Shown here: piece by piece, positions 34,443 through 42,677 of the stretch
How positions within the stretch are numbered: position 1 is the first letter of the stretch
How the letters are laid out: each line of letters starts with the position of its first letter
NCBI RefSeq assembly: GCF_001570565.1
Contig: NZ_BBXE01000040.1
Location: 1 to 64,000 of the forward strand
Direction: 5' to 3'
Source of the DNA: Herbidospora yilanensis
GTDB taxonomy: Bacteria; Actinomycetota; Actinomycetes; Streptosporangiales; Streptosporangiaceae
Length of the DNA stretch: 64,000 nt
The notes under the pieces: model-generated
Told to the model about the DNA's origin: nothing
The model's database searches: none
Seen by the model: only the letters and a program-made list of their open reading frames with translations
Position numbers and translations under genes: made by a program

Positions 34443-35746
34443 TGTTGTCCGATCGCGGCGTCAATCTGCGAGGCCAGTTCCTGCATGGCCGCTTCGGGCG
34501 TCTTCTGCCCGTTCATGATCGCCTGCATCGCGTTGACGATGGCCCCGGTGCCCTCGACCTTGCCCCAGGTGGCCACCGGCGGGATCGACCGGGTGTTCGG
34601 CGCCTGCTCGGCGTAGGCCCGCAGCAGCGGGGTGGAGAACGAACCGCTGGTGCGCTCCTTCTCCAGGGCGTCGACGGTCGCCGGGAGGAGACCGATCTTG
34701 GTGGTGACCGGCACGAGGTTCTCGGTCTTCATCAGGAAGTCCACGAAGCTCCTGGCGGTCGCCTTGTTGTCACACCCCTTGAAGATGGCCAGGTTGCTGC
34801 CGCCCGCGAAGGTGTCGTTGTTGCCGCCGGGGCCGGCGGGCAGCGGCGCGGTGGCGAGCTGCTGCTCCATCCCGGGGTTCTGCGCGAGGATCGTCTTCAG
34901 GTCCCACGAACCGCCGACCATCATGCCGATCTGCCCGAGCGCGAACGCCTTGGACGCGTCGGCGCCCTGCCAGGTGGCCGCCCCTTCGGGGGCCAGCTTG
35001 TGCTTGGTCAGCAGGTCGGCGTAGAAGGTGAAGGCCGCGACCGCCTCGGGCGAGTCGACCTTGGCCTTCCAGGCGCCGCCCTCCTGGGTGGCGATCTCGC
35101 CGCCCCAGTTCCAGATCATCGGCAGCCAGTACCACTGGTTGCCGCCGATGATGCCGAAGCCGTTGACGCCGGGGTTGTCCTGCTGCACCTTCGTCGCCGA
35201 GCTCAGCACCTCGTCCCACGTCTTGGGGGCCGCCAGGCCGGCCTTGTCGAAGAGGTCCTTGCGGTAGATGAGCGCCCGCACGCCGGTGTCGTAGGGCACC
35301 GCGTAGGAGACGCCGTCGAGCACGGTCGAGTCGATCATGCTCTGGGTGTAGACGCCCTTCATCGACGCCGGGTCCTGCGCGATCGGCTCAAGGGCCTGGA
35401 GGCCGGCGAACTCCGGGCTCCACGTGTTGCCGATGAGCGCCACACACGGCACCGTGCCGCCGGCGATGCTGGTCAGGTAGGTCTTGTGCGCGTCGGCGCC
35501 GAGGAACCGGAGGTTCACCTTCGTGCCGGGGTGGGCGGTCTCGTAGTCCTTGGCGAGCTGGACGATCGTCGGCTGCTGGGCGGCGCCGATCGGGTCGCCC
35601 ATCCACACGTCGATGGGGCCGGCGACCTCACCGGTCGCGTTGCCCTCCGCGGCGTCGTCCCCGCCGCAGGCCGAGGCGAGCATGAGTGCGGCCGCCGCCG
35701 ACGTGGCGGTGATGACCTTCAGTGCGCTTTTCCACGGTCGTTGCAT
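34439..35746 (-). CDS. Sugar ABC transporter solute-binding lipoprotein
   Basis: A 435-residue extracellular binding protein (SBP_bac_1 type). Starting at ATG 35746 (GGAG upstream), it has a signal peptide with lipobox LASAC, Cys at about residue 26. The mature protein shows the usual NTWSPEFAGLQALEPI and GGSWDLKTI-like segments of CUT1 binding proteins. The longer frame to 35932 is rejected because it buries the lipobox. It is the capture component for the two permeases, expressed with a kinase, an aldolase and dehydrogenases. Confidence 0.93.
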   Translation of the reverse strand: MQRPWKSALKVITATSAAAALMLASACGGDDAAEGNATGEVAGPIDVWMGDPIGAAQQPTIVQLAKDYETAHPGTKVNLRFLGADAHKTYLTSIAGGTVPCVALIGNTWSPEFAGLQALEPIAQDPASMKGVYTQSMIDSTVLDGVSYAVPYDTGVRALIYRKDLFDKAGLAAPKTWDEVLSSATKVQQDNPGVNGFGIIGGNQWYWLPMIWNWGGEIATQEGGAWKAKVDSPEAVAAFTFYADLLTKHKLAPEGAATWQGADASKAFALGQIGMMVGGSWDLKTILAQNPGMEQQLATAPLPAGPGGNNDTFAGGSNLAIFKGCDNKATARSFVDFLMKTENLVPVTTKIGLLPATVDALEKERTSGSFSTPLLRAYAEQAPNTRSIPPVATWGKVEGTGAIVNAMQAIMNGQKTPEAAMQELASQIDAAIGQQ

Positions 35747-35829
35747 TTCTTCTCCTGGCAATGGCGGTCGCGAAAGCGGTGTATGAGCGCCCCCCGTGCG
35801 CATTGGTCCTGGGTCGGGCAGCCCGTGGG

Positions 35830-37149
35830 CTACCGGTGGCGTTCCTCCAGGTGGAGGAACTCCTCGAAGAGCGGTTCGTACACGTTCGCCAGGTTCGGAT
35901 CGGCGGGCACGGTCCTGGCGACCCGTGTCCACCGCTCGTGGGACGCCTGTCCGGACAACGCCCGGTCGGCGATCATGGCCGTGCCCAGGAGCCCGGCCTC
36001 GGTCGTCTCGGGGACCGTCAGGTCCCGCTTCAGCACGGCCGCGAGGATGCGCAGCCAGAGGTCACCGCGGGCGCCGCCGCCGACCGCGACCAGCTCCGCC
36101 GGGTCCCGCTGGTCGAGCGCGGCCCCGGCGATGACCCGGAGCCAGAAGGCGGTTCCCTCCAGTACGGCTCTCGCCAGATCCGGAGCGCCGTGGGCGAGGG
36201 TCAGACCGTGCACGGACCCCCGCGCGGAAGGGTCGTGCCCCAGGCCGCGCTCACCCATCAGGTGGGGCAGGAAGACCACCCCGCGGGAGCCGGGCGGGAT
36301 CGACTCCGCGGCGGCGACCGCTTCGGGGGCTCCGGTGCCGGTCAGCTCGGCCGTCCAGTCGAGCGCCGACCCCGTCGAGGTCGCGGCGGCGAAACACAGG
36401 GGGTCGGTCAGCGCGGCGGCGGACTGCGCGGACGCGAAGCCGCCCACGGCGCCGGCCGTGCCGAGATAGACGCAGGCCCGCCGCGGGAGCACCGCCGCCG
36501 AGCCGAGCAGGGTGGCCATCCAGTCGCCGGTGCCCATGACGACCGGGGTGCCCTCGCGGAGCCCGGTCACGGCGGCGGCCTGTTTCGTGACCGCTCCGGC
36601 GATGTCGAGCGGTTCGCCGATCGGGGGCAGCCGGTCGGCCGAGATGCCCGCCTCGGTGGCGACCGCCGGTGACCAGGCGCCGTCGCGCAGGAAGCCGGTG
36701 CCGCTCGCCTCGTAGCGGTCGGTGGCGACCTCGCCGGTCAGCCGCATCCGCAGGAAGTCCTTGACCGGCAGATACCACCGGGCCAGCACGGCCAGCGGGT
36801 CGCGCCCGGCCCACCACGCCACCCGGTCGGCCGCGCTCGGCCCGCCCGGACGCTGGTCGGGCCACAACAACGCGGGCCCGAGGACCTTGCCCTCGTCGGT
36901 GACCGGCACGACCGTGTGCATGAAGCCCGAGATCGCCACCGCCCGCACGCCGTCCAGCGGCAGCCGGGAGACGCACGAGACCAATGCCCGCCACCACGTC
37001 TCCGGGTCGGCCTGCACGGCGGTCGGGCCGGGGTGGTCGACCGGCGTGCGCCGCGAGGTCATGGCGACGATGCGGCCCTCGCCGTCGACGACGGCGGCCT
37101 TCGCGCCACTCGACCCCTGGTCGATCGCCAGGACGTGCATGCCGGTCAC
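35830..37149 (-). CDS. FGGY-family carbohydrate kinase
   Basis: A 439-residue sugar kinase of the xylulokinase/gluconokinase-like group. The N-terminal phosphate loop is AIDQGSSGAKAAV (about residues 8-20). The substrate region includes LWPDQRPGGPSAA and the conserved GTGDWMATLLG (about 215-225). The C-terminal ATP site is VAVGGGARGDLWLRIL (about 362-377). ATG 37140 is an equally good start. It is encoded between the dehydrogenase and the ABC transporter genes, so it probably phosphorylates the imported sugar or its keto form before aldol cleavage. The substrate is not fixed by sequence. Confidence 0.9.
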   Translation of the reverse strand: MTGMHVLAIDQGSSGAKAAVVDGEGRIVAMTSRRTPVDHPGPTAVQADPETWWRALVSCVSRLPLDGVRAVAISGFMHTVVPVTDEGKVLGPALLWPDQRPGGPSAADRVAWWAGRDPLAVLARWYLPVKDFLRMRLTGEVATDRYEASGTGFLRDGAWSPAVATEAGISADRLPPIGEPLDIAGAVTKQAAAVTGLREGTPVVMGTGDWMATLLGSAAVLPRRACVYLGTAGAVGGFASAQSAAALTDPLCFAAATSTGSALDWTAELTGTGAPEAVAAAESIPPGSRGVVFLPHLMGERGLGHDPSARGSVHGLTLAHGAPDLARAVLEGTAFWLRVIAGAALDQRDPAELVAVGGGARGDLWLRILAAVLKRDLTVPETTEAGLLGTAMIADRALSGQASHERWTRVARTVPADPNLANVYEPLFEEFLHLEERHR

Positions 37150-37156
37150 CCCCCTT

Positions 37157-38200
37157 CTAGGGCTCGATCAGGACCTTCATCGCGAGAGACCGCTCCTTCT
37201 CGTCGGCGGCGGTGAACGCCTCGACGATCCGGTCGAGCGGGAACCGGTGGGTGATCAGCGCATCGGCCGTGACCTGCTCTCCGGCCACCAGCCGCAGCGC
37301 CTCGGCGTAGGCGCCGGGGCCGTAGCTGTTGGACCAGTGGATGGAGACCTCCCGCACGTACGCGACGTGCGGTTCCAGGCGCGGCGGGGTCGGGTAGACG
37401 CCCAGCACGCACACCGGGGAGCCTTCGGCGACCGACTCGACCGCCTGCTGGAGCGTCACGTCCGGGACGGCGACGGCGTCGACGACGAGGTCGGCGCCCT
37501 TGTGATGGGTGAAGTCCTCGACGGCCCGCTTGGCCTCGGCGGCGAAGGCCACCTCGTCGGCCGCGCCCGCCGCGAGCGCCAGGTCGAGGAACTCCTTCGC
37601 CGTGCCGGTGAGCAGGACCTCCACTCCGTGGGCCCGCAGCACCTGGCCCATGGTCAGGCCCATCGTGCCGCTGCCCAGCACGACCGCCCTGCTCCCGGCG
37701 GGCGTCTTCACCAGGTCGTAGGTGTGCACGCCGCACGCGTAGCAGTCGAGGATGGCCCCCGCCGCGAGGGAGACCGAGTCCGGCAACACGTGGACGCGCT
37801 CGGCGGGGGCCAGGTCGTATTCGGCGAAGCCCTCGCTGGTCACGTGGACGTCGCCGACGTAGCCGCGCCTGCGGCACAGGTGCGACCGGCCGTTGCGGCA
37901 GGGCGGGCACTGGCCGCAGGCGATGAGGTGCTTCGGCTCGACGGCGACCCGCTGGCCAACCCGCAGGCCGGTGACCTCCGCGCCGAGCGCGGCGATCTCG
38001 CCGGCCAGCTCGTGGCCGTCCCGGCCGGGCTTGTCGGGGCTGTGCTGCCATGGGCCCTGACCCCGGAAGGCCAGCACGTCGCTGCCGCAGACACCGGCCG
38101 CGCCGACCCGCACGAGCACCTCGCCGGGGCCGGGCAGCGGGATCGCCATCTCCTCGATCCGGATGTCCCGGCCGCCGTGGAAGACGGCGGCACGCATCAT
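37157..38200 (-). CDS. Zinc-dependent medium-chain alcohol/polyol dehydrogenase
   Basis: A 347-residue MDR enzyme like sorbitol or threonine dehydrogenase. Catalytic zinc ligands lie in GVCGSDVLAF (Cys about 37) and GHELAGEI (His about 63). Structural-zinc cysteines lie in CGQCPPCRNGRSHLC (about 94-108). The NAD site is VLGSGTMGL (about 171-179). AAGGAG precedes ATG 38200. It lies 12 bases from the aldolase gene and 7 bases from the kinase gene, so it belongs to one operon. It probably oxidises a sugar alcohol or sugar to the ketose acted on by the kinase and aldolase. Confidence 0.92.
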   Translation of the reverse strand: MMRAAVFHGGRDIRIEEMAIPLPGPGEVLVRVGAAGVCGSDVLAFRGQGPWQHSPDKPGRDGHELAGEIAALGAEVTGLRVGQRVAVEPKHLIACGQCPPCRNGRSHLCRRRGYVGDVHVTSEGFAEYDLAPAERVHVLPDSVSLAAGAILDCYACGVHTYDLVKTPAGSRAVVLGSGTMGLTMGQVLRAHGVEVLLTGTAKEFLDLALAAGAADEVAFAAEAKRAVEDFTHHKGADLVVDAVAVPDVTLQQAVESVAEGSPVCVLGVYPTPPRLEPHVAYVREVSIHWSNSYGPGAYAEALRLVAGEQVTADALITHRFPLDRIVEAFTAADEKERSLAMKVLIEP

Positions 38201-38212
38201 CTTTCGAGCTCC

Positions 38213-38986
38213 TTACAGGGGGATGTTGAGGTGCTTGGCGGCCACGTCGACGCTCGCGCCGCCGTGCACGATCTCGACCAGGGCGGCGACCATGCGGTCG
38301 GGCCGTTCGGCTTCGACGATGTTGCGGCCGTAGACGACGCCGCTCGCCCCGGCCTGGATGGCGTCGTGGGCCATCTGCAGCGCGTGCAGCTGGGTCGGCT
38401 TCATCGGCCCGCCGAGCGCGAGCACCGGGACCAGGCAGCCCTCGACGACCTCGCGGTACTCCTCGGGCGTGCCGGTGTACTGGGCCTTCACGAAGTCGGC
38501 GCCCGCCTCGGCCGACACCCGCGCGCCGTGGGCGATGTTGGCCAGCGTGTGGGCCTCCAGCGCCTTGAACCCGACCGGGATCGGCTCGGCCATCACCGGC
38601 ATGCCCCACCGGTCGGCCTCGGCGCAGAGCTCGCGCAGCTCGCCCATCTTGGTGACCTCGGGGTTGCCCGGGAACACCTTGAGCTCCAGCGCGTCGGCGC
38701 CCCAGCGCACGGCCTGCTCGACGCCGTAGCCGGCCGAGGGGATCTCGCTGTCGAGGGCCAGGATGAGGCCGGTGCCGCCGAGCTCGTCGGCCGCCGCGCG
38801 GGCCAGGCCGATGGTGGCCAGGATGGCGTCGACGCCGCCGTCGACGATCCGCTTGACCGCCGCGCGGCCCCGCTCCAGGCCGGGGGCGACGCCCTTGGTG
38901 ATCCCGGCGTCCATGGCGGCGATCACGGCCCGCCCGTCGGGGGCGAACACGTGGTGCATGCGACGACGGGGCCAGTGGGTGCTCAT
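38213..38986 (-). CDS. Class I aldolase of the DhnA/LacD/LsrF type
   Basis: A 257-residue TIM-barrel aldolase (DeoC/LacD superfamily). The probable Schiff-base Lys is in ADFVKAQYTG (about residues 173-182). The phosphate-binding end of the barrel is GGPMKPTQ and then GVVYGRNI (about 230-237). This group includes archaeal-type fructose-bisphosphate aldolase, tagatose-bisphosphate aldolase and LsrF. The true start is ATG 38986 with AGGAGAG upstream; a much longer open frame is a high-GC artefact. With the FGGY kinase beside it, the likely job is retro-aldol cleavage of a phosphorylated ketose. Its ATG overlaps the upstream dehydrogenase stop. Confidence 0.85.
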   Translation of the reverse strand: MSTHWPRRRMHHVFAPDGRAVIAAMDAGITKGVAPGLERGRAAVKRIVDGGVDAILATIGLARAAADELGGTGLILALDSEIPSAGYGVEQAVRWGADALELKVFPGNPEVTKMGELRELCAEADRWGMPVMAEPIPVGFKALEAHTLANIAHGARVSAEAGADFVKAQYTGTPEEYREVVEGCLVPVLALGGPMKPTQLHALQMAHDAIQAGASGVVYGRNIVEAERPDRMVAALVEIVHGGASVDVAAKHLNIPL

Positions 38987-39999
38987 TTCTCTCCTTCGGA
39001 CACGACCAGCGACTTCAGGCCGAGTTGCTGCTTGGTGGTTTCGAACGCCTCGGCGACCGCGTCGAGCGGGAACCGGTGGCTGATCAGCGGGGCGACGTCG
39101 ACCTGGCCGAACCGGAGCAGGCGCAGCGCCGTCGCGAAGTCGTCGGGGATGAAGTCGTGGCTGCCGCTGATGGCGACCTGGTCGTAGTGGGGCACGTCCG
39201 GGTTGAGGGCGATGGCGCCCTTCGGGTGGGTGCCGGCGAACAGGTTGACCGCGCCGTTCTTCGCCACCAGGCCGAACGCGGCCTCGATGACCGCCGGGAT
39301 GCCGACCGTGACGATCACGACGTCGGCGCCGCGTCCGTCGGTGAGGTCGAGGACCGCCTCGCGCTGGCCGGCGGCGTCGACGACGTCGTGGGCGCCGAGC
39401 TGCTGGGCGACCTTCAGCCGGTCGGCCTTCATGTCGGTGACGATGACCCGGCCGCCCCTGGCCCGCGCCACCTGGGTGTGCAGCAGGCCGATCGGGCCGG
39501 CCCCGACGACCAGCACGTTCTCCGTGAGAGGCAGCGGCAGCGCGCGGTGGGCGTTGACGACGCAGGCCAGCGGCTCGGCGAACGACGCCGACTCGAAGCT
39601 GACGCCGCCGGGGAGCTTGCTGAGCTGCTCGACCGGCATGACCGTCGCCTCGGCGAACCCGGCGATCGGATATTTGATCAGGTTCTCGCAGAAGTTCGCC
39701 GCGCCCTTCCGGCACGGGTGGCACCGGCCGCAGACACCGCGCCAGTCGACCGCGACCCGGTCGCCGACCTTGAGGTCGCCGGTGTCGCCGCTCCCGAGTT
39801 CGGTGACGACACCGGCGATCTCGTGGCCGGGCGTCCACGGGTCGCGCTTGGCGGCCGTCGCGGCGGTGTAGCTGCGGATGTCGCTGGGGCAGACGCCCGA
39901 GGCGTGAATCCTGATGACGGCCTGGCCCTCGCCCGCCTTCGGGTCGGGCCTTTCTTCTACCCGCAGGTCGTTGTGGCCGTACAGCAGAGCTGATTTCAC
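38983..39999 (-). CDS. Zinc-dependent medium-chain dehydrogenase (first gene of the sugar operon)
   Basis: A 338-residue MDR enzyme. Zinc-site residues are in GVCPSDIRSY (about 35-44) and GHEIAGVV (about 59-66). The structural cysteines CGRCHPCRKGAANFC lie at about 89-103. The NAD-binding VVGAGPIGLLH is at about 163-173. The GTG start at 39999 is preceded by GAAAGGGG. It is the promoter-proximal gene of the leftward operon and is 4 bases overlapped with the aldolase. The paralogue at 37157 suggests two successive oxidations, or oxidation of two related substrates, in one pathway. Confidence 0.92.
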   Translation of the reverse strand: MKSALLYGHNDLRVEERPDPKAGEGQAVIRIHASGVCPSDIRSYTAATAAKRDPWTPGHEIAGVVTELGSGDTGDLKVGDRVAVDWRGVCGRCHPCRKGAANFCENLIKYPIAGFAEATVMPVEQLSKLPGGVSFESASFAEPLACVVNAHRALPLPLTENVLVVGAGPIGLLHTQVARARGGRVIVTDMKADRLKVAQQLGAHDVVDAAGQREAVLDLTDGRGADVVIVTVGIPAVIEAAFGLVAKNGAVNLFAGTHPKGAIALNPDVPHYDQVAISGSHDFIPDDFATALRLLRFGQVDVAPLISHRFPLDAVAEAFETTKQQLGLKSLVVSEGEK

Positions 40000-40037
40000 G
40001 CCGACCCCTTTCCCAGCAGCCGGTCAGGCTGCCTGCT

Positions 40038-40046
40038 TGTCTGGCA
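40038..40046. promoter_or_regulatory. FadR-type operator A (sugar operon promoter)
   Basis: TGTCTGGCA, 39-47 bases upstream of the leftward dehydrogenase start, matches the TGTCTGACA element at two other promoters of the island with one change. It is embedded in a larger inverted repeat CCTGC-N7-GCAGG (40032-40048). The GT-N3-AC-like core is the FadR-subgroup pattern, and a FadR/FCD regulator is encoded at 46709. Confidence 0.55.
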
Positions 40047-40072
40047 GGTTTGAAATGTTGCCTCGTGTTACA

Positions 40073-40088
40073 GAGCCGAACAAGGCTC
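40073..40088 (-). terminator. Possible weak terminator after the acetyl-xylan esterase gene
   Basis: GAGCC and GGCTC form a 5-base-pair stem with a 6-base loop, 20 bases after the esterase stop in the leftward direction. The stem is short and no T run follows closely, so it would at most partly separate the two leftward operons. Confidence 0.3.
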
Positions 40089-40107
40089 CGTTTGTCACGA
40101 TTTGGTG

Positions 40108-41061
40108 TTATCGAAAGAGTTCGCGGAGCACGCGGATGGTCCTGAGCTGGTCCTCGGGACCGCCGCCCTCGTGGTTGTTGTACGGCCACACCGTGATGTC
40201 CTTCGGGCCCTGGTAGGCGTTGAAGGCGGCGTAGACGGTCGACGGCGGGCAGACGCCGTCCATCAGCGCGACCGAGAACGACCCCCGGCAGGTCGCCCGC
40301 GCCGCGAAGGCGGTGGCGTCGAAGTAGGCGAGCGTGGCGAACGCCCGCTCCCACTTCGTGCGGTGGATCGAGCACCAGCGCACGATCTCGGCGTAGGGCT
40401 CCCGTTCGGTGACGGCGGTGCCCCTGCGGAAGGCCGACAGGAACGGGACGTGCGGGACCGCGCCCCGCACGTCGTCACGGAGACCGGCCACGACCAGCGA
40501 CAACGCGCCGCCCTGGGACCTGCCGGTGACGGCCACCTCGGCCACGTCGGGATGCCGCCTGACCGCGTCGACCGCTCTCACGGCGTCGGTGTAGAGGCGG
40601 CGGTAGTAGTAGTCGTCCGGATCGAGGATGCCCCGCGTCAGGTATCCCGGCACGGCCGGGCCGGTCGCCGACGGGTCTCCCGTGTCGCCGGCCCGCCACG
40701 AGCTGCCCTGACCCCGGGTGTCCATGATGAAGTGGCCGAAACCCGACGACACGTAGGCCAGGGACTCGATCGGGATGCCGCGGCCCGAGCCGTACCCGAG
40801 GTATTCGACCGCCGTCGGAACGGGACCCGACCTGTTGCCGGGCAGCAGCAGCCACCCCTTGATGGGGTCGCCGCCGTAGCCGGTGAACGTGACGTCCCAG
40901 GTGTCGACCGTGGTCAGACCGGCGTCAAAGGGGTCGAAGGCGACGTCGAGCGGCGGTTGTCCCTTGAGCGTGCGTTCCCAGAAGTCGTCGAAGTCGGCCG
41001 GCTCCGGTTCCGGGTAGCGGTATTCGCGGAGTTGGGGGAGCGGGAGGTCGAACTGCGGCAC
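40108..41061 (-). CDS. Acetyl-xylan esterase-like hydrolase (AXE1, CE7)
   Basis: A 317-residue alpha/beta hydrolase of the AXE1/cephalosporin-C deacetylase family. The nucleophile elbow is VTGRSQGGALS (Ser about 184). The acid residue is in LMDGVCPPSTVY (about 268-279), and the catalytic His is in YNNHEGGG (about 296-303). The family segment MDTRGQGSSW (about 112-121) is intact, and the length is typical. It has no signal peptide and would deacetylate imported acetylated sugars. It is the last gene of the second leftward operon; GTG 41061 is preceded by AAGGGG. Confidence 0.93.
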   Translation of the reverse strand: MPQFDLPLPQLREYRYPEPEPADFDDFWERTLKGQPPLDVAFDPFDAGLTTVDTWDVTFTGYGGDPIKGWLLLPGNRSGPVPTAVEYLGYGSGRGIPIESLAYVSSGFGHFIMDTRGQGSSWRAGDTGDPSATGPAVPGYLTRGILDPDDYYYRRLYTDAVRAVDAVRRHPDVAEVAVTGRSQGGALSLVVAGLRDDVRGAVPHVPFLSAFRRGTAVTEREPYAEIVRWCSIHRTKWERAFATLAYFDATAFAARATCRGSFSVALMDGVCPPSTVYAAFNAYQGPKDITVWPYNNHEGGGPEDQLRTIRVLRELFR

Positions 41062-41065
41062 TGTC

Positions 41066-42001
41066 TCACCCCTTCAGGTTCGGGAACAGCCGGGCGGGGT
41101 TGCTCTCGGCGACGGTGGTCAGGTCGGGGCCCAGGACCTCCGCCGCTTCGCCGAGGCAGGCCGCGACCGTCTTGGCGTCGACGAACGGGAAGTCCGAGCC
41201 GATGAGGAACCGGTCGGGCCCGGCCAGCTTGAGCGCGGAACCGAGCGCGTACGGGGTGGTGGCGAGGGCGAAGTCGTAGTGGAAGGCCCGCAGCGCCCGG
41301 TAGGTGCCACCCTCGCCGACCTGCTCCAGTTCCGGCAGCGGTTCGGCGATGGCGAGGCGTCCGGCCAGGTAGGGGGCGGTTCCGCCGCAGTGGGAGAAGA
41401 TCCAGGTGATGCCGGGATAGCGGTCGTGGGCGCCGTTCAGGGTCAGGTTGACGATGGCCCGGGTGGTGTCGAAGACGTACTCGATGAGCGAGGGGCGCAG
41501 GCCGATCTCGGCGGCCGGGTAGTGGACCGGTAGCTGGGGGTGGACGTGCACCACCGCCCCCCGCCGGTCGAGCTCGGCCAGCACCGGCTCGAAGGCGGGA
41601 TCGCCCAGATACCGTCCCGCGTAGTTGGTCAGCAGGCCGACGCCGACGAACGCGTCGTGACCGGCCCACCGCTCGATCGTGTGCAGCGCGTCGCCCACCG
41701 ACGGCAGCGGCACCGCCACGAACGCCCGGAACCTCCCCGGGTGCTCGGCGACCGTCGCGGCCAGGTCGGCGTTGGTGCGTTCGCACAACTCCCGGGCGAG
41801 CGCCTGGTCGCCGTCGAAGAAGAACCCGGGCGACCCGGCGGACAACACCGCCAGGTCGATCTCCAGGTCGTCCATCATCGAGAGCGAGGCGCCGACCGAC
41901 CATTCGGGCAGGCCGATGCCCGGCTGGGCCCCGATCCCGAGACCCCGCAGCACCTCGGCGTAGGCCGGGAAGATCGCGTGGTGGTGGACGTCGACGCGCA
42001 T
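41066..42001 (-). CDS. Amidohydrolase-2 family (ACMSD-like) hydrolase or decarboxylase
   Basis: A 311-residue TIM-barrel metalloenzyme (PF04909). The metal motif at the N-terminus is RVDVHHHAIFP (HxH at about 6-8). A central His is in VVHVHPQLPVHY (about 151-162). A further His lies in IFSHCGGTAPY (about 201-211), and the late Asp in IGSDFPFVDAKT (about 262-273). The family includes aminocarboxymuconate-semialdehyde decarboxylase, isoorotate decarboxylases and lactone hydrolases. It lies 3 bases after a DJ-1/PfpI gene and 4 before the esterase gene. The reaction is unassigned; a lactone or enol-acid step is plausible from context. Confidence 0.85.
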   Translation of the reverse strand: MRVDVHHHAIFPAYAEVLRGLGIGAQPGIGLPEWSVGASLSMMDDLEIDLAVLSAGSPGFFFDGDQALARELCERTNADLAATVAEHPGRFRAFVAVPLPSVGDALHTIERWAGHDAFVGVGLLTNYAGRYLGDPAFEPVLAELDRRGAVVHVHPQLPVHYPAAEIGLRPSLIEYVFDTTRAIVNLTLNGAHDRYPGITWIFSHCGGTAPYLAGRLAIAEPLPELEQVGEGGTYRALRAFHYDFALATTPYALGSALKLAGPDRFLIGSDFPFVDAKTVAACLGEAAEVLGPDLTTVAESNPARLFPNLKG

Positions 42002-42003
42002 GA

Positions 42004-42669
42004 CTAGGAGTCCAGGACCGCGTAGGCCCGGTAGTTGGACGAGCCGGGGCCCGCCGCGCGGTTCTTCATGATCGCGGTCGCCGTGTAGGCGGGCGAGGAG
42101 TTCGGCGGCTCGTTGAGGGCCGGGAGCGGGCCGCCCTTGGCCGGCTCCCGCGCTTCGAGCGCGTCCTTGATGGCCGCGCAGAACTCCGGCAGGTCGTTGG
42201 GCAGCCGGGAGGTGATCAGGTTGCCGTCGACCACGACCGGTTCGTCCCTGAACAGGGCGCCGGCGTTGACGACGTCGTCCTTGATGGTCGCCACGCAGGT
42301 CGCCTGCCGTCCCGACACGATCCCGGCGGTGGCCAGCATCCAGCCCGCGTGGCAGATGGCCGCCACGACGAGGTTGCGGGCGTCGGCGTCCCTGACCAGC
42401 TTCACCATGTCGGGGTTGCGCCGCAGGTACTCGGGCGAGAAGCCGCCCGGGATGATCACGGCGTCGACCGAGTCGAGGTCGATGTCCTGCACGGTGAGGT
42501 CGGCGCGGGCGGGGTAGCCGATCTTGCTGGCGTACACCTCGTCCGTCGACGGGCCCACCACCCGCACCTGCGCGCCGTCCTCGCGGAAACGCAGGACCGG
42601 GTACCAGAGCTCCAGCTCCTGGTAGAGGTTCTCGACCAGCACGACGATCCGTGCCTGTGACAGTTCCAC
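42004..42669 (-). CDS. DJ-1/PfpI-family protein with C-terminal extension
   Basis: A 221-residue class I glutamine-amidotransferase-like protein. The domain (about residues 5-175) has LVENLYQELELWYP (about 9-22), the nucleophile elbow AAICHAGWML with Cys about 104, and the closing TSRLPNDLPEFCAAI. About 40 further residues with no recognisable fold follow, which is unusual for PfpI proteins of about 180 residues. GTG 42669 with GAGGGA upstream is the start. It may be a protease/deglycase-like enzyme or a sugar-derivative hydratase. A second, Cys-less relative lies on the other side of the phosphotriesterase gene. Confidence 0.88.
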   Translation of the reverse strand: MELSQARIVVLVENLYQELELWYPVLRFREDGAQVRVVGPSTDEVYASKIGYPARADLTVQDIDLDSVDAVIIPGGFSPEYLRRNPDMVKLVRDADARNLVVAAICHAGWMLATAGIVSGRQATCVATIKDDVVNAGALFRDEPVVVDGNLITSRLPNDLPEFCAAIKDALEAREPAKGGPLPALNEPPNSSPAYTATAIMKNRAAGPGSSNYRAYAVLDS

Positions 42670-42677
42670 GTTGTCCC

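Noticed and set aside
36722-39187. An 821-residue + strand frame across the dehydrogenase and aldolase genes
   Set aside because: It is antisense to four well-supported genes and has no domain or start signal of its own.
31554-39999. Assignment of the sugar operon to AI-2 (lsr) or sulfoquinovose degradation
   Set aside because: The kinase/aldolase pairing is reminiscent of lsr, but the importer is CUT1 rather than the Lsr type. The dehydrogenases do not fit, and the isomerase and PfkB-type kinase of the sulfoquinovose route are absent.
38213-40375. A 720-residue minus frame that would fuse the aldolase to upstream sequence
   Set aside because: Only its last 257 residues are protein-like. 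ATG 38986 has a ribosome-binding site and overlaps the upstream stop, so there is no fusion.
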